Source of the DNA: Tectiglobus sp051009975
GTDB lineage: Bacteria > Pseudomonadota > Alphaproteobacteria > Rhizobiales > Hyphomicrobiaceae
Assembly (NCBI GenBank): GCA_051009975.1
Contig: JBPCWA010000605.1
Span: forward strand, 1-31,937
Reading direction: 5' to 3'
Length of the DNA: 31,937 nucleotides
The notes beneath the pieces were generated by a model. The model was not told the origin of the DNA. It saw nothing but the letters and a program-made list of their open reading frames with translations, and did no database searches. The position numbers and the translations under genes were made by a program. Shown piece after piece: positions 15,011 through 22,386 of the stretch. How positions within the stretch are numbered: position 1 is the stretch's first letter; each line of letters starts with the position of its first letter.

Positions 15011-17272
15011 ATGCAGCCCGGTTCAACGCCAACCATCAAAGATATCGTTCTCGTAGGTGGTGGCCATGCTCATGTAACCGTCCTTAGGCGCTTCGGCATG
15101 TCCCCCCTTCCCGGTGTCCGCCTCACGGTTATATCGCCAGAGGCGCATACGCCATATTCAGGCATGCTACCGGGCCTGATCGCCGGCCACTATACCTACG
15201 ATCAAGCTCACATTGATTTAATACCACTCTGCCGCTTTGCCCGAGCGCGTTTCATCCTTGGAGACGTTGTCCGCGTCGAACCTGATCTAAAACTCGTCCA
15301 CGTTCGCGATCGACCTCCAATCCCATACGACCTTCTTTCCATAAACTCTGGCTCGACACCCGACCCTAGCAAGGTGCCTGGTGCTCTGGGTCGGACCATC
15401 CCCGTGAAACCGGTCGCCTCATTTCTGAACGATTGGGACGCACTCAAGGCGCGCATCCTCCAAAATCCCAGTCGTCGCATCGGTACGATCGGAGCAGGCG
15501 CTGGGGGAGTCGAATTGCTACTCTCTGGGCAGTTCGCAATCGACAAGATGCTAGAATCCGCTGGCATAGCGGATCGGCCGAGCTACCACCTCTTCACACA
15601 AGGTCGCGACATCCTGACAACCCACAACCCTCGTGTCCGACAGAACTTTCGCAATATATTGGAATCGCGAAAAATCGAGTTGCATACCAATTTTCTTGTC
15701 AACCTCGTCAATGAGTCGGGCATTCACTCGCCAACCGGAGAGTCCATCAGACTCGACGAAATCCTATGGGTGACTGGCGCTAATGCTGCCGCTTGGATCG
15801 CTGAGTCGGGGTTTGACACTGACCAGGGTGGCTTCATCAGTGTCGGTCCAGACTTGCAGTCCATTTCGTGTCCGGATGTCTTTGCAGCCGGTGATGCAGC
15901 CCATGTTGTAGGCTATCCGCGACCAAAATCAGGGGTTTTCGCGGTTCGTCAGGGACTACCACTGGCGAAGAATCTGCGCCGTGCGGCACTTGGTCGGCCG
16001 CCTCGGACGTTTCGACCACAATCTGCGTTTTTGAGCCTTATATCGACTGGCGGAAAACACGCCGTCGCTTCGCGCAGTTCATGGTGTCTAACTGGGGATT
16101 GGGTCTGGCGTTGGAAGGATACTATCGACCGTAGTTTTATGCGCAAATTTAACGAGCTGCCCAAGATGGGCTCCATCAAACCGGCGTTGTCCATCGATAA
16201 ATTGCCCCCCGAACTGAATACGCTCGAGACGCAAACCGCGTTAGGACCTCAAGACATGAGGTGCGGCGGCTGCGGCGCCAAGGTCGGGGCCACCATACTG
16301 ACGCGCGTTCTAGGCGGCATAAAGACAGTCCAAAGAGAGGACGTCCTTTGGGGTCTCGACTCTCCAGATGACGCCGCAGCTGTGAGCGCATCCGACGGCA
16401 AGATCATCGTCCAATCAATTGATTACTTTCGATCGATGATTGATGATCCGTTCATTTTCGCGAAAATCGCCGCCAATCATAGCCTTGGCGATCTGTATGC
16501 CATGGGAGCTGAACCGCAGTCGGCTTTGGCGCTCGCGACACTACCTCCGGGCCTTCCTAGAAAAACCGAAGATCTGCTGATGCAAATTATGGCCGGCGGA
16601 ACGGAGATCCTGAACGCTGCGAATTGTGCGTTGGTTGGAGGTCACACAAGCGAAGGGTTAGAGTTGTCGCTTGGCTTCTCAGTTACAGGCCTGGTCGACC
16701 CTGATCAGGTTTTGAGGAAATCGGGCGCCGGTCGGGGAGATGCCCTTATACTCACGAAGCCGCTCGGCACGGGGGCACTGTTCGCCGCTGAAATGTTATC
16801 GAAAGCCAAGGGACGCTGGGTGCAGGCCGCAATCCAAATTGCGCTACAATCCAACCGGGACGCCTCCAGGATTGCTCACGCACACGGTGCCACGGCGTGC
16901 ACGGACATCACCGGTTTCGGATTAGCAGGCCACCTGCTTGAAATACTTGATGCATCTGCTGCGTCCGCGCACCTCGAACTTACCGCCCTGCCGTTGATCG
17001 ACGGCGTCAACGATGTTCTCGCCTCTGGAGTTCGCTCGACGCTTCATGAAGCAAATGCCCTACAAAGAAAGAGAATTTCCGGAGAAATAAAGGACAAAGT
17101 CGCATTTCAAGCATTGTTCGACCCGCAAACAGCGGGAGGCCTCTTAGTGACGGTTCCAGAAAACGCGGCAGAGGACTGTCTGGCCGACCTACGAGCCAAC
17201 GGCTATGCGCAGGCAACCTGCATCGGACAGATCAACGCCGTGCCCGTCAAGGAACCGGCAATTGAGATCTGA
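15011..17272 (+). CDS. selD: Selenide, water dikinase fused to an N-terminal FAD-dependent dehydrogenase domain
   Basis: SelD makes selenophosphate from selenide and ATP, the selenium donor for selenocysteine. This 753-residue protein has two parts. The first ~400 residues are a pyridine-nucleotide-disulfide oxidoreductase/NDH-2-like domain with an FAD motif VLVGGGHAHV near the N-terminus, GTIGAGAGGVELLLS, and the late FAD motif VFAAGDAAHV. The second part, from MRCGGCGAKVG, is SelD, with the catalytic Cys and Lys at C421 and K424 (same spacing as C17/K20 of E. coli), DSPDDAAAV, NHSLGDLYAMGA, GGHTSEG, and TDITGFGLAGH. The fusion is a known SelD architecture, and the N-terminal domain may supply reduced selenium. 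The ATG at 15011 is preferred; a TTG at 14954 would add 19 atypical residues. The catalytic position is Cys, not Sec. Confidence 0.95.
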   Translation: MQPGSTPTIKDIVLVGGGHAHVTVLRRFGMSPLPGVRLTVISPEAHTPYSGMLPGLIAGHYTYDQAHIDLIPLCRFARARFILGDVVRVEPDLKLVHVRDRPPIPYDLLSINSGSTPDPSKVPGALGRTIPVKPVASFLNDWDALKARILQNPSRRIGTIGAGAGGVELLLSGQFAIDKMLESAGIADRPSYHLFTQGRDILTTHNPRVRQNFRNILESRKIELHTNFLVNLVNESGIHSPTGESIRLDEILWVTGANAAAWIAESGFDTDQGGFISVGPDLQSISCPDVFAAGDAAHVVGYPRPKSGVFAVRQGLPLAKNLRRAALGRPPRTFRPQSAFLSLISTGGKHAVASRSSWCLTGDWVWRWKDTIDRSFMRKFNELPKMGSIKPALSIDKLPPELNTLETQTALGPQDMRCGGCGAKVGATILTRVLGGIKTVQREDVLWGLDSPDDAAAVSASDGKIIVQSIDYFRSMIDDPFIFAKIAANHSLGDLYAMGAEPQSALALATLPPGLPRKTEDLLMQIMAGGTEILNAANCALVGGHTSEGLELSLGFSVTGLVDPDQVLRKSGAGRGDALILTKPLGTGALFAAEMLSKAKGRWVQAAIQIALQSNRDASRIAHAHGATACTDITGFGLAGHLLEILDASAASAHLELTALPLIDGVNDVLASGVRSTLHEANALQRKRISGEIKDKVAFQALFDPQTAGGLLVTVPENAAEDCLADLRANGYAQATCIGQINAVPVKEPAIEI

Positions 17273-17294
17273 CCACAAGGTAACCAATTAGGAT

Positions 17295-17678
17295 TTGCCG
17301 AGAGATATCAGTTCAAATGAGCAAGCTGGCATCCCCGAAACCGCTTTACAGCGCGCCAAAACGCAATCTGGTGGGCATCAACAACGTGTCGCTATATGCC
17401 GAGTGATGATGCAATCGCAAGAGTTTATCCTAGCTGACGAACAGGTCGCGTCGCTCGATCCGCTCAATGCGCGATTGGTCATGGATGCCTCGCAGACGAT
17501 CAATCGTGAACAAGAAATCACTGTCATTTGGCAATTGCACACGCTCGATACCGCTAGTCGCTACTGTGACAACGTCATTGGCATGAGGGCAGGCAGCATT
17601 GGGCATCACCAGGTTGGCCAACTTTCCTTTTTCTTTATCTTGACAAATATACCGATCAGCAGCATAGGGGGCGGATGA
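17295..17678 (+). pseudogene. phnC: Remnant of phosphonate ABC transporter ATPase (phnC-like)
   Basis: The frame encodes only the C-terminal part of an ABC ATPase. The signature SGGHQQRVAICRVMM, a Walker B region with proline replaced (FILADEQVASLDP), and NARLVMDASQTINREQEITVIWQLHTLDTASRYCDNVIGMRAG closely follow PhnC text. The Walker A region and about the first 150 residues of the usual ~270 are absent, and no permease or binding-protein genes accompany it. After MRAG the frame runs into unrelated sequence. I take it as a decayed fragment, not a functional gene. Its end overlaps the promoter and leader start of the argD gene. Confidence 0.75.
17640..17668 (+). promoter_or_regulatory. Promoter for the arginine leader and argD
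   Basis: A perfect TTGACA (17640-17645) is followed after 17 bases by CATAGG (17663-17668), a weak -10. The predicted start falls at about 17674-17676, on the ATG of the leader peptide, so the transcript would be leaderless, as reported for trpL in rhizobia. Confidence 0.6.
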
Positions 17679-17761
17679 TTACACACCGGACAAGCTTGGC
17701 TGCACGCCTGCGCCGTCGCACTGACGCCGCTTCGTCGCGCCGTGTCCGAATGAGAGAGTGA
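17675..17761 (+). CDS. Arginine-rich leader peptide (28 aa) of the argD attenuator
   Basis: ATG at 17675 opens a 28-codon frame ending in TGA at 17759-17761. Nine residues are arginine, at positions 5, 11, 13-15, 22, 23, 25 and 27; the middle reads LAARLRRRT and the end SSRRVRMRE. It lies between a TTGACA promoter and a strong terminator in front of an arginine-biosynthesis gene, and its ATG coincides with the predicted transcription start. I infer that the peptide is translated so that ribosome progress over the Arg codons reports charged tRNA-Arg supply. The frame is too short for ordinary gene finders. Residue composition could in part reflect local GC-rich sequence, so a comparison among relatives is the key test. 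Confidence 0.72.
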   Translation: MITHRTSLAARLRRRTDAASSRRVRMRE

Positions 17762-17826
17762 TCACGCACTAATCCGCATCACACTTTCCCCAAAAGGCCA
17801 CTCGCGACGCGAGTGGCCTTTTTTTT
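17733..17826 (+). promoter_or_regulatory. Attenuator: alternative antiterminator and terminator folds before argD
   Basis: Segment 17733-17747, inside the leader peptide frame, can pair with 17796-17809, the 5' arm and loop of the terminator: seven bp CGTCGCG/CGCGACG, then GTG/CAC, then CC/GG, with small internal loops. The same segment can pair upstream, CGGACA (17687-17692) with TGTCCG (17743-17748). This gives the classic 1:2, 2:3 and 3:4 choices. Ribosomes stalled at Arg13-15 (17711-17719) would leave the 2:3 antiterminator free, while ribosomes reaching the stop codon would cover segment 2 and let the terminator form. Confidence 0.65.
17792..17826 (+). terminator. Strong Rho-independent terminator in the argD leader
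   Basis: A perfect 14-bp stem (outer AAAA/TTTT, inner GGCCACTCGC with GCGAGTGGCC) closes a GAC triloop and runs into eight T residues (17819-17826). It ends 23 bases before the argD ATG, leaving room for the AAGGAG ribosome-binding site but not for a separate promoter, so argD mRNA must either read through it or start within it. Confidence 0.93.
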
Positions 17827-17849
17827 GTCGCGCCGAAAAGGAGACAACG

Positions 17850-19043
17850 ATGACAGAACATGTTCCCAACGCTGAAAATTTGATGAATATCACTTCCCGC
17901 CCGCCAATCATTTTCGAACGCGGCGAGGGCTCATATCTCTGGGATACATCCGGCGAGCAGTATCTCGACTTCATTCAGGGCTGGGCTGTAAATAGTCTGG
18001 GACATTCACCTCAGCTCCTGTCGAACGCGATAACTCGACAAGCGCAGAAACTCATCACGCCGAGTCCAGCATTCTTCAACGCACCTAGCCTGCATCTGGC
18101 CAAGCAGCTTTCTGATCTATCGTGTTTTGACCAAGTCTTCTTCGCGAATTCAGGCGCAGAGGCAGTAGAAGGCGCCATCAAGCTCGCCAGACGTTTCGGT
18201 GAATTGCACCGAAACGGTGCTTACGAAATTGTTACATTTGACGGTGCTTTCCACGGTCGGACGCTGGCCACGATGTCAGCATCCGGCAAACGTGAATTTG
18301 AAACGCTGTTCGCGCCAAAGGTGCCAGGATTTCCCAAGGCCGTGCTCAACAATATAGCATCGGTGGAACAGGCTATTACCGGTAAGACGGTGGCGGTCAT
18401 GCTGGAGCCGATCCAGGGTGAAGCCGGAGTTCGACCAGCGACCGATGAGTTCTTACAACAATTGCAGATGTTGTGCTCGGCCGAAGGTCTGCTCCTGATG
18501 GTCGATGAAATACAGACAGGTATTGGAAGAACAGGAAAGATGTTCGCGTTCGAGCACGCCGAGATAAGTCCCGATATTATGGTCTTGGGCAAAGGCATCG
18601 GCGGCGGCGTGCCGCTAGCCGCACTTCTCGCGAAGGACGCTGTGAGTTGTTTCAAGCACGGCGATCAAGGCGGCACATTCAATGGTAATCCACTCATCTG
18701 CGCCGTCGGAAGCGCCGTTGTCGAGTGTGTTGCAGACGCAGGCTTTCTCCAAACTGTATCTAAAAGTGGCGAATATCTTTGCGACGGTCTATCGGTGCTT
18801 TCGCGAAAATTCGACCTCGGCAATGTCCGCGGACGAGGCCTCTTGGTGGCGCTCGACGTTGCGGGCTATGATGCGAACAATATTGTCAGCATTGCAATGC
18901 AACACGGATTGTTGATCAACGCGCCCCGTCCCGACACGTTGCGTTTCATGCCCGCCCTCAACGTATCTTTGCGCGAAGTGGACGAGTGCATTGCGCTTCT
19001 GGACAAAGTGCTCTGCAAAACAAACACACTAAGGGCCGCTTGA
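17850..19043 (+). CDS. argD: Acetylornithine aminotransferase (class III PLP aminotransferase)
   Basis: The 397-residue enzyme matches acetylornithine/aspartate-family class III aminotransferases, which in arginine synthesis transfer the amino group of glutamate to N-acetylglutamate semialdehyde. Features in order are FERGEGSYLWDTSGEQYLDF (about residues 22-41), the cofactor phosphate motif SGAEA (101-105), FDGAFHGRTLATM, the VDEIQTGIGRTG motif with D219, the PLP lysine K248 in LGKGIGGG, and the late RFMPALNV motif. It resembles the proteobacterial type beginning with a PITSRP-like segment. The AAGGAG site lies eight bases before the ATG. No argF or other arg gene follows; the next gene is convergent. 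The Arg-rich leader and attenuator upstream independently support an arginine role over other class III activities. Confidence 0.86.
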   Translation: MTEHVPNAENLMNITSRPPIIFERGEGSYLWDTSGEQYLDFIQGWAVNSLGHSPQLLSNAITRQAQKLITPSPAFFNAPSLHLAKQLSDLSCFDQVFFANSGAEAVEGAIKLARRFGELHRNGAYEIVTFDGAFHGRTLATMSASGKREFETLFAPKVPGFPKAVLNNIASVEQAITGKTVAVMLEPIQGEAGVRPATDEFLQQLQMLCSAEGLLLMVDEIQTGIGRTGKMFAFEHAEISPDIMVLGKGIGGGVPLAALLAKDAVSCFKHGDQGGTFNGNPLICAVGSAVVECVADAGFLQTVSKSGEYLCDGLSVLSRKFDLGNVRGRGLLVALDVAGYDANNIVSIAMQHGLLINAPRPDTLRFMPALNVSLREVDECIALLDKVLCKTNTLRAA

Positions 19044-19070
19044 GCTAAACACATCGCCTGGGGGTGCAAA

Positions 19071-19095
19071 GAGGCGAACAACTGCAGTTCGCCTC
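19071..19095. terminator. Hairpin between convergent argD and ABC permease genes
   Basis: A perfect nine-bp stem (GAGGCGAAC with GTTCGCCTC) closes a seven-base loop. On the plus strand a T5 run follows only after eight bases, and on the minus strand a T3 run follows directly, so it is a plausible but weak bidirectional terminator. Confidence 0.55.
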
Positions 19096-19099
19096 ACAA

Positions 19100-19861
19100 T
19101 TACTTTTTGAGCCTATAACCTGTTCTGAAAATCCACCAAATTGTCACGACACACGTGACAAGAAATACAATGGTCATAGATAAACTGATCCAAACATTGA
19201 CGTCGGCAGTTTCGGTAAAGCTCCACCTAAATCCACTGATTAAATAAACTACCGGATTGAACAAACTGACGATCTGCCAAAAAGGCGGCAACATACTGAT
19301 CGAGTAGAAGCTACCGCCCAGGAAGGCAAGCGGAGTAATGACGAGCAACGGCACAATCTGCAGTTGTTCAAAATTCTCTGCCCAAACTCCGATAATGAAT
19401 CCAAGCAGGGCAAAGGTTACGGCCGTCAACACCAGGAAAACAATCATAACCATGGGATGGGCGATCCGAATCTCAACGATGAACGAGGCGGTCACCAGAA
19501 TGATCAAACCCAACAGCAGTGATTTGGTTGCAGCAGCACCAACGTATCCAATGACAATTTCCAATGATGAGATCGGTGCTGACAACAACTCGTAAATAGT
19601 TCCGACAAACTTTGGAAAATAGATGGCAAAGGAAGCGTTCGTTACGCTTTGCGTCAAGAGCGACAGCATAATGAGCCCCGGCACGATGAATGCACCGTAG
19701 CTCACTCCTTCAATTTCTGAAATTCGCGATCCGATGGCTGCGCCAAACACAACGAAATAAAGACAGGTAGAGATAACAGGCGAAACGATGCTTTGCATCA
19801 ATGTCCGAAAAGTACGCGCCATTTCGAACCTGTAGATTGCAAGAATCGCTCGATAGTTCAC
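19100..19861 (-). CDS. ABC-2 type transporter permease
   Basis: The 253-residue product has six predicted helices and the ABC-2 permease motifs of multidrug or polysaccharide exporters: RFEMARTFRTLMQSIVSPVIS at the N-terminus, YGAFIVPGLIMLSLL, the conserved PISSLEIVIGYV stretch, and the late PLAFLGGSFYSISMLPPFW motif followed by NPVVYLISGFRWSF. The open frame extends 80 codons upstream with no family resemblance; GTG at 19861 is chosen because the protein then begins VNYRAILAIYRFEMAR and AAGGAG lies ten bases upstream. Its natural partner is the ATPase at 21187-22128 on the same strand. In relatives the two genes are adjacent, while here 1.3 kb lies between. Confidence 0.85.
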   Translation of the reverse strand: MNYRAILAIYRFEMARTFRTLMQSIVSPVISTCLYFVVFGAAIGSRISEIEGVSYGAFIVPGLIMLSLLTQSVTNASFAIYFPKFVGTIYELLSAPISSLEIVIGYVGAAATKSLLLGLIILVTASFIVEIRIAHPMVMIVFLVLTAVTFALLGFIIGVWAENFEQLQIVPLLVITPLAFLGGSFYSISMLPPFWQIVSLFNPVVYLISGFRWSFTETADVNVWISLSMTIVFLVTCVVTIWWIFRTGYRLKK

Positions 19862-20449
19862 GATTGTGCGTCTCCTTGAATGACGACAAAAAGACCTTCT
19901 TGGCTCTCCTAATTGAGCAACGATGTGCTCGGCTCTGACAGCCTCAATCTGGCAAGCCCCTTTTGGCACGACACGACCCAACATGAAGATTCGCGATATT
20001 GGTCTGGTCTGTAGGGCCAATTGGAAGAACAGACATGGGTATGCCGCCAATTTGAGCAGTGTGCAACTCGGAAACGCTGATCCCCCGTCAACGGACAGCA
20101 AGTGGAATTTGGACGAGTGAATTGGTCACCGACTTTGAATGAAAATCGTGGCCGCATCAGAGCCGCTGAAGGAAATTGCCCCCGTCGCTATTCGATAATG
20201 CCAAGTCAAGGGAGCGAAAGGGGGGGGACAGCCCCCCGCTTTCCAACTCGCGAAGGCAAGCACCAAACGTTTCCTTTCGGTTCACCAGTTTGTCAAACAA
20301 TCTTTGGAAGCGGGAGCGAAAATCTGTAGTGTAACAAGGTGTGCCGGGTAGGTTTAGTAGAGTGACCTCTCCCCCAATGACGAGTTGTCGGGCCCATCCG
20401 GATTGGCGAGCCTGAATATCAACCCGAGCAAGAATAGTGTGGCAAACCA
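19862..20449. other. Long intergenic region with a G/C-tract hairpin
   Basis: No convincing gene is present. A strong hairpin at about 20216-20243 pairs GAAAG plus a G-run with a C-run plus CTTTC around an ACA loop, with one unpaired G; there is no T-run. The region must hold any promoter for the permease (leftward) and the orphan gene (rightward), but none is clear. Confidence 0.4.
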
Positions 20450-20971
20450 ATGAATGACCTCAGTATTCGAGAAAAAATTGCTAATCTCCTCTCCGGACCG
20501 CATCAATTGGAACCGGCGGAGGTTGCTGACCTGCAGAATATTCTTGCCGAACGTCAGCGCGTCGGCCAGTTCTATGCCTCAGTACCACTTTTGTTGTCGG
20601 CGATTGAGAACTCAATATCTCAGCGGGCCAAAGCAAACGGTGAGAAACCAATAAGCACTGCCGAACTAGGCTTCACGCGAGCTGCACCAGAACATGCACC
20701 AGCGCAAACGGAAACTGCGCCTCCAAGAGTAGAAGAAACTACCGGCCGGGGTGGCAGCAACACAGACAGAGTAGACGCAGTCTTGCCTCTCGCCAACGAT
20801 CTCTACGAGAACCGGCATGCGTTGAATGACGTCGACCAAACTTACATTGAAATGCTTCAGACTATTTACAACGCACACGGCACCCTACCCTTGTTTGTTG
20901 ACATATATGTACGTGCGCAACATGCCGCCTTGCCGCGGCTAATCGAAGCCTACCAGACAAAGCATCAATAG
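20450..20971 (+). CDS. Hypothetical protein, unknown function
   Basis: I do not recognise this 173-residue protein. Residues 1-65 look helical (SIREKIANLL, EPAEVADLQNILAERQRVGQFYASVPLLLSAIENSI). A Pro/Ala/Thr/Glu-rich linker follows at about 80-105. The C-terminal 65 residues are helical again, with NDLYENRHALNDVDQTYIEMLQTIYNAHGTLPLFVDIYVRAQ. No signal peptide, membrane helix or catalytic motif is apparent. The ribosome-binding site is weak. The gene lies on the opposite strand between the two halves of an ABC exporter, so it may have been inserted there. Confidence 0.5.
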   Translation: MNDLSIREKIANLLSGPHQLEPAEVADLQNILAERQRVGQFYASVPLLLSAIENSISQRAKANGEKPISTAELGFTRAAPEHAPAQTETAPPRVEETTGRGGSNTDRVDAVLPLANDLYENRHALNDVDQTYIEMLQTIYNAHGTLPLFVDIYVRAQHAALPRLIEAYQTKHQ

Positions 20972-21107
20972 TGATTTACACATTCAGTCCGGGCCTCAGG
21001 TGCCAAATCGCAAGCTGCTTAACGCCGCTGACTATATAAACTGATACGCCGTGCGGCACTGTCGATCGACGATCAAGTACAAATGTACGGTCTGGCGAAC
21101 GGACAAA

Positions 21108-21170
21108 TAGGTAGGTAGGTAGGTAGGTAGGTAGATAGATAGATAGTTAGATAGTTAGATAGTTAGATAG
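21108..21170. repeat. Tetranucleotide microsatellite (TAGG/TAGA/TAGT)
   Basis: Sixty-three bases consist almost only of TAGN units: six TAGG, three TAGA, then alternating TAGT and TAGA, then T5. It lies between the 3' ends of the orphan gene (plus strand) and the ABC ATPase (minus strand), 16 bases beyond the ATPase stop. Such long pure tetranucleotide runs are rare in bacterial chromosomes and are prone to slippage. Confidence 0.95.
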
Positions 21171-21186
21171 TTTTTCACAAATAGCA

Positions 21187-22128
21187 TTAATTCTTATGCG
21201 AATATGAGTTGTCAGCCACTAACGTCACAAAAATATCTTCCAGAGAACTCTGATTCGTCCGCAAATCGCGAAACGTTAAGCCTGCCGCGTCGAGGGCATT
21301 CAGCAGCGAACGTATTCCGGTTCTCTCGCGCTGCGTGTCATACGAATACGTCAGTTCCGAACCGTCGACTGCTAGGATCAATTCGAAGGGAGCAAGCACG
21401 CTTGGAATTTGGGAGATTGGCTCATGCAACTGCACCGTGAGCTGCTTTTGCCCGAGCTTGCGCATGAGATCAGAGGTTCGCTCAACGAGGATCAGCTCGC
21501 CACCATTGATCACACCTACACGATCAGCCATTTCTTCTGCTTCCTCGATGTAATGTGTCGTCAATATAATTGTCACACCCGAATCCTTTAGTCGCCGAAC
21601 CACCTTCCACATATCCCGGCGCAATTCCACATCAACCCCCGCCGTAGGCTCATCCAGAAACAATATCTCCGGCTCGTGCGAAAGTGCCTTCGCAATCAAT
21701 ACACGTCGCTTCATTCCACCAGATAGCGTCATGATCTGGCTATCCTTCTTGTCCCACAACGTGAGCGCCCTCAAGACTGCCTCGATATGTCCGGGGTCAG
21801 CTGGTTTGCCAAAGAGTCCGCGAGTGAAAGAAACAGTACGCCAAACCGTTTCAAACGCATCGGTCGTCAATTCTTGGGGCACCAGGCCAATTCGAGATCG
21901 GGTCTTACGGTAGTCGTTGATAATGTCGTAGCCGTCGACGCGGACTTGGCCACTGGTTGGATTGACCAAGCCACAGATGATACTGATCAGTGTCGTCTTC
22001 CCCGCGCCGTTTGGACCAAGCAAGGCGAATATCTCACCGCGTTGTATTTCCAAGTTGATCGCTCTCAGGGCCACGAGACCTGATCCATAGGTCTTGCCCA
22101 GATCAGTCACAGAAATAATCGATTGCAT
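21187..22128 (-). CDS. ABC-2 transporter ATP-binding protein
   Basis: The 313-residue protein is a single ABC ATPase domain with a C-terminal extension, as in DrrA/CcmA-type exporters. Walker A is GPNGAGKTT (38-46), the signature is LSGGMKRRV (135-143), Walker B is EILFLDEPTAG (155-165), and the switch histidine is in ILTTHYIEEAEEMADRV. ATG at 22128 is preferred over TTG at 22152 because the product then begins MQSIISVTDLGKTYGSG and a GGGG stretch sits five bases upstream. The partner permease (19100-19861) is on the same strand but separated by an orphan gene and a microsatellite. The exported substrate is unknown. Confidence 0.88.
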   Translation of the reverse strand: MQSIISVTDLGKTYGSGLVALRAINLEIQRGEIFALLGPNGAGKTTLISIICGLVNPTSGQVRVDGYDIINDYRKTRSRIGLVPQELTTDAFETVWRTVSFTRGLFGKPADPGHIEAVLRALTLWDKKDSQIMTLSGGMKRRVLIAKALSHEPEILFLDEPTAGVDVELRRDMWKVVRRLKDSGVTIILTTHYIEEAEEMADRVGVINGGELILVERTSDLMRKLGQKQLTVQLHEPISQIPSVLAPFELILAVDGSELTYSYDTQRERTGIRSLLNALDAAGLTFRDLRTNQSSLEDIFVTLVADNSYSHKN

Positions 22129-22258
22129 TGATGCCCCACTAGCAGTTGACAAAGGCTGAGCAAGCTACCGGTCACAATCTTTTCGAAACGGTTGACATGA
22201 TTTGACTAGCAACGCGTGCTCGTAGAGCGTGACCCAGAAAATCATCTCTCTTCGACGA

Positions 22259-22281
22259 GCGACATGCAGTTGCACTGTCGC
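22259..22281. promoter_or_regulatory. Imperfect palindrome upstream of the ABC ATPase gene
   Basis: GCGACATGCA and TGCACTGTCGC form an inverted repeat with one unpaired C and a GT centre, about 130 bases upstream of the ATPase start. It could be an operator or a chance dyad; no regulator gene is adjacent. Confidence 0.3.
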
Positions 22282-22386
22282 GGCATTTGTCAGCCACTTT
22301 CTCCTTTATTAGCCTCGATGTTGTATCGCCATTTTAGCTAGTGTGGCCTACTCAGCACGATCTCGGGGCCAACCAACGAAAGCCTC

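Noticed and set aside
17675..17850. Metabolite riboswitch in the argD leader
   Set aside because: I found no known riboswitch core; the Arg-rich frame and competing pairings are explained better by ribosome-mediated attenuation.
19862..20101. 80-codon upstream extension of the ABC permease
   Set aside because: The added residues are Cys/Arg-rich and unlike any ABC-2 permease; AAGGAG before GTG 19861 explains the start.
21108..21170. CRISPR or integron-type repeat array
   Set aside because: Units are four bases long with no spacers; it is a microsatellite.
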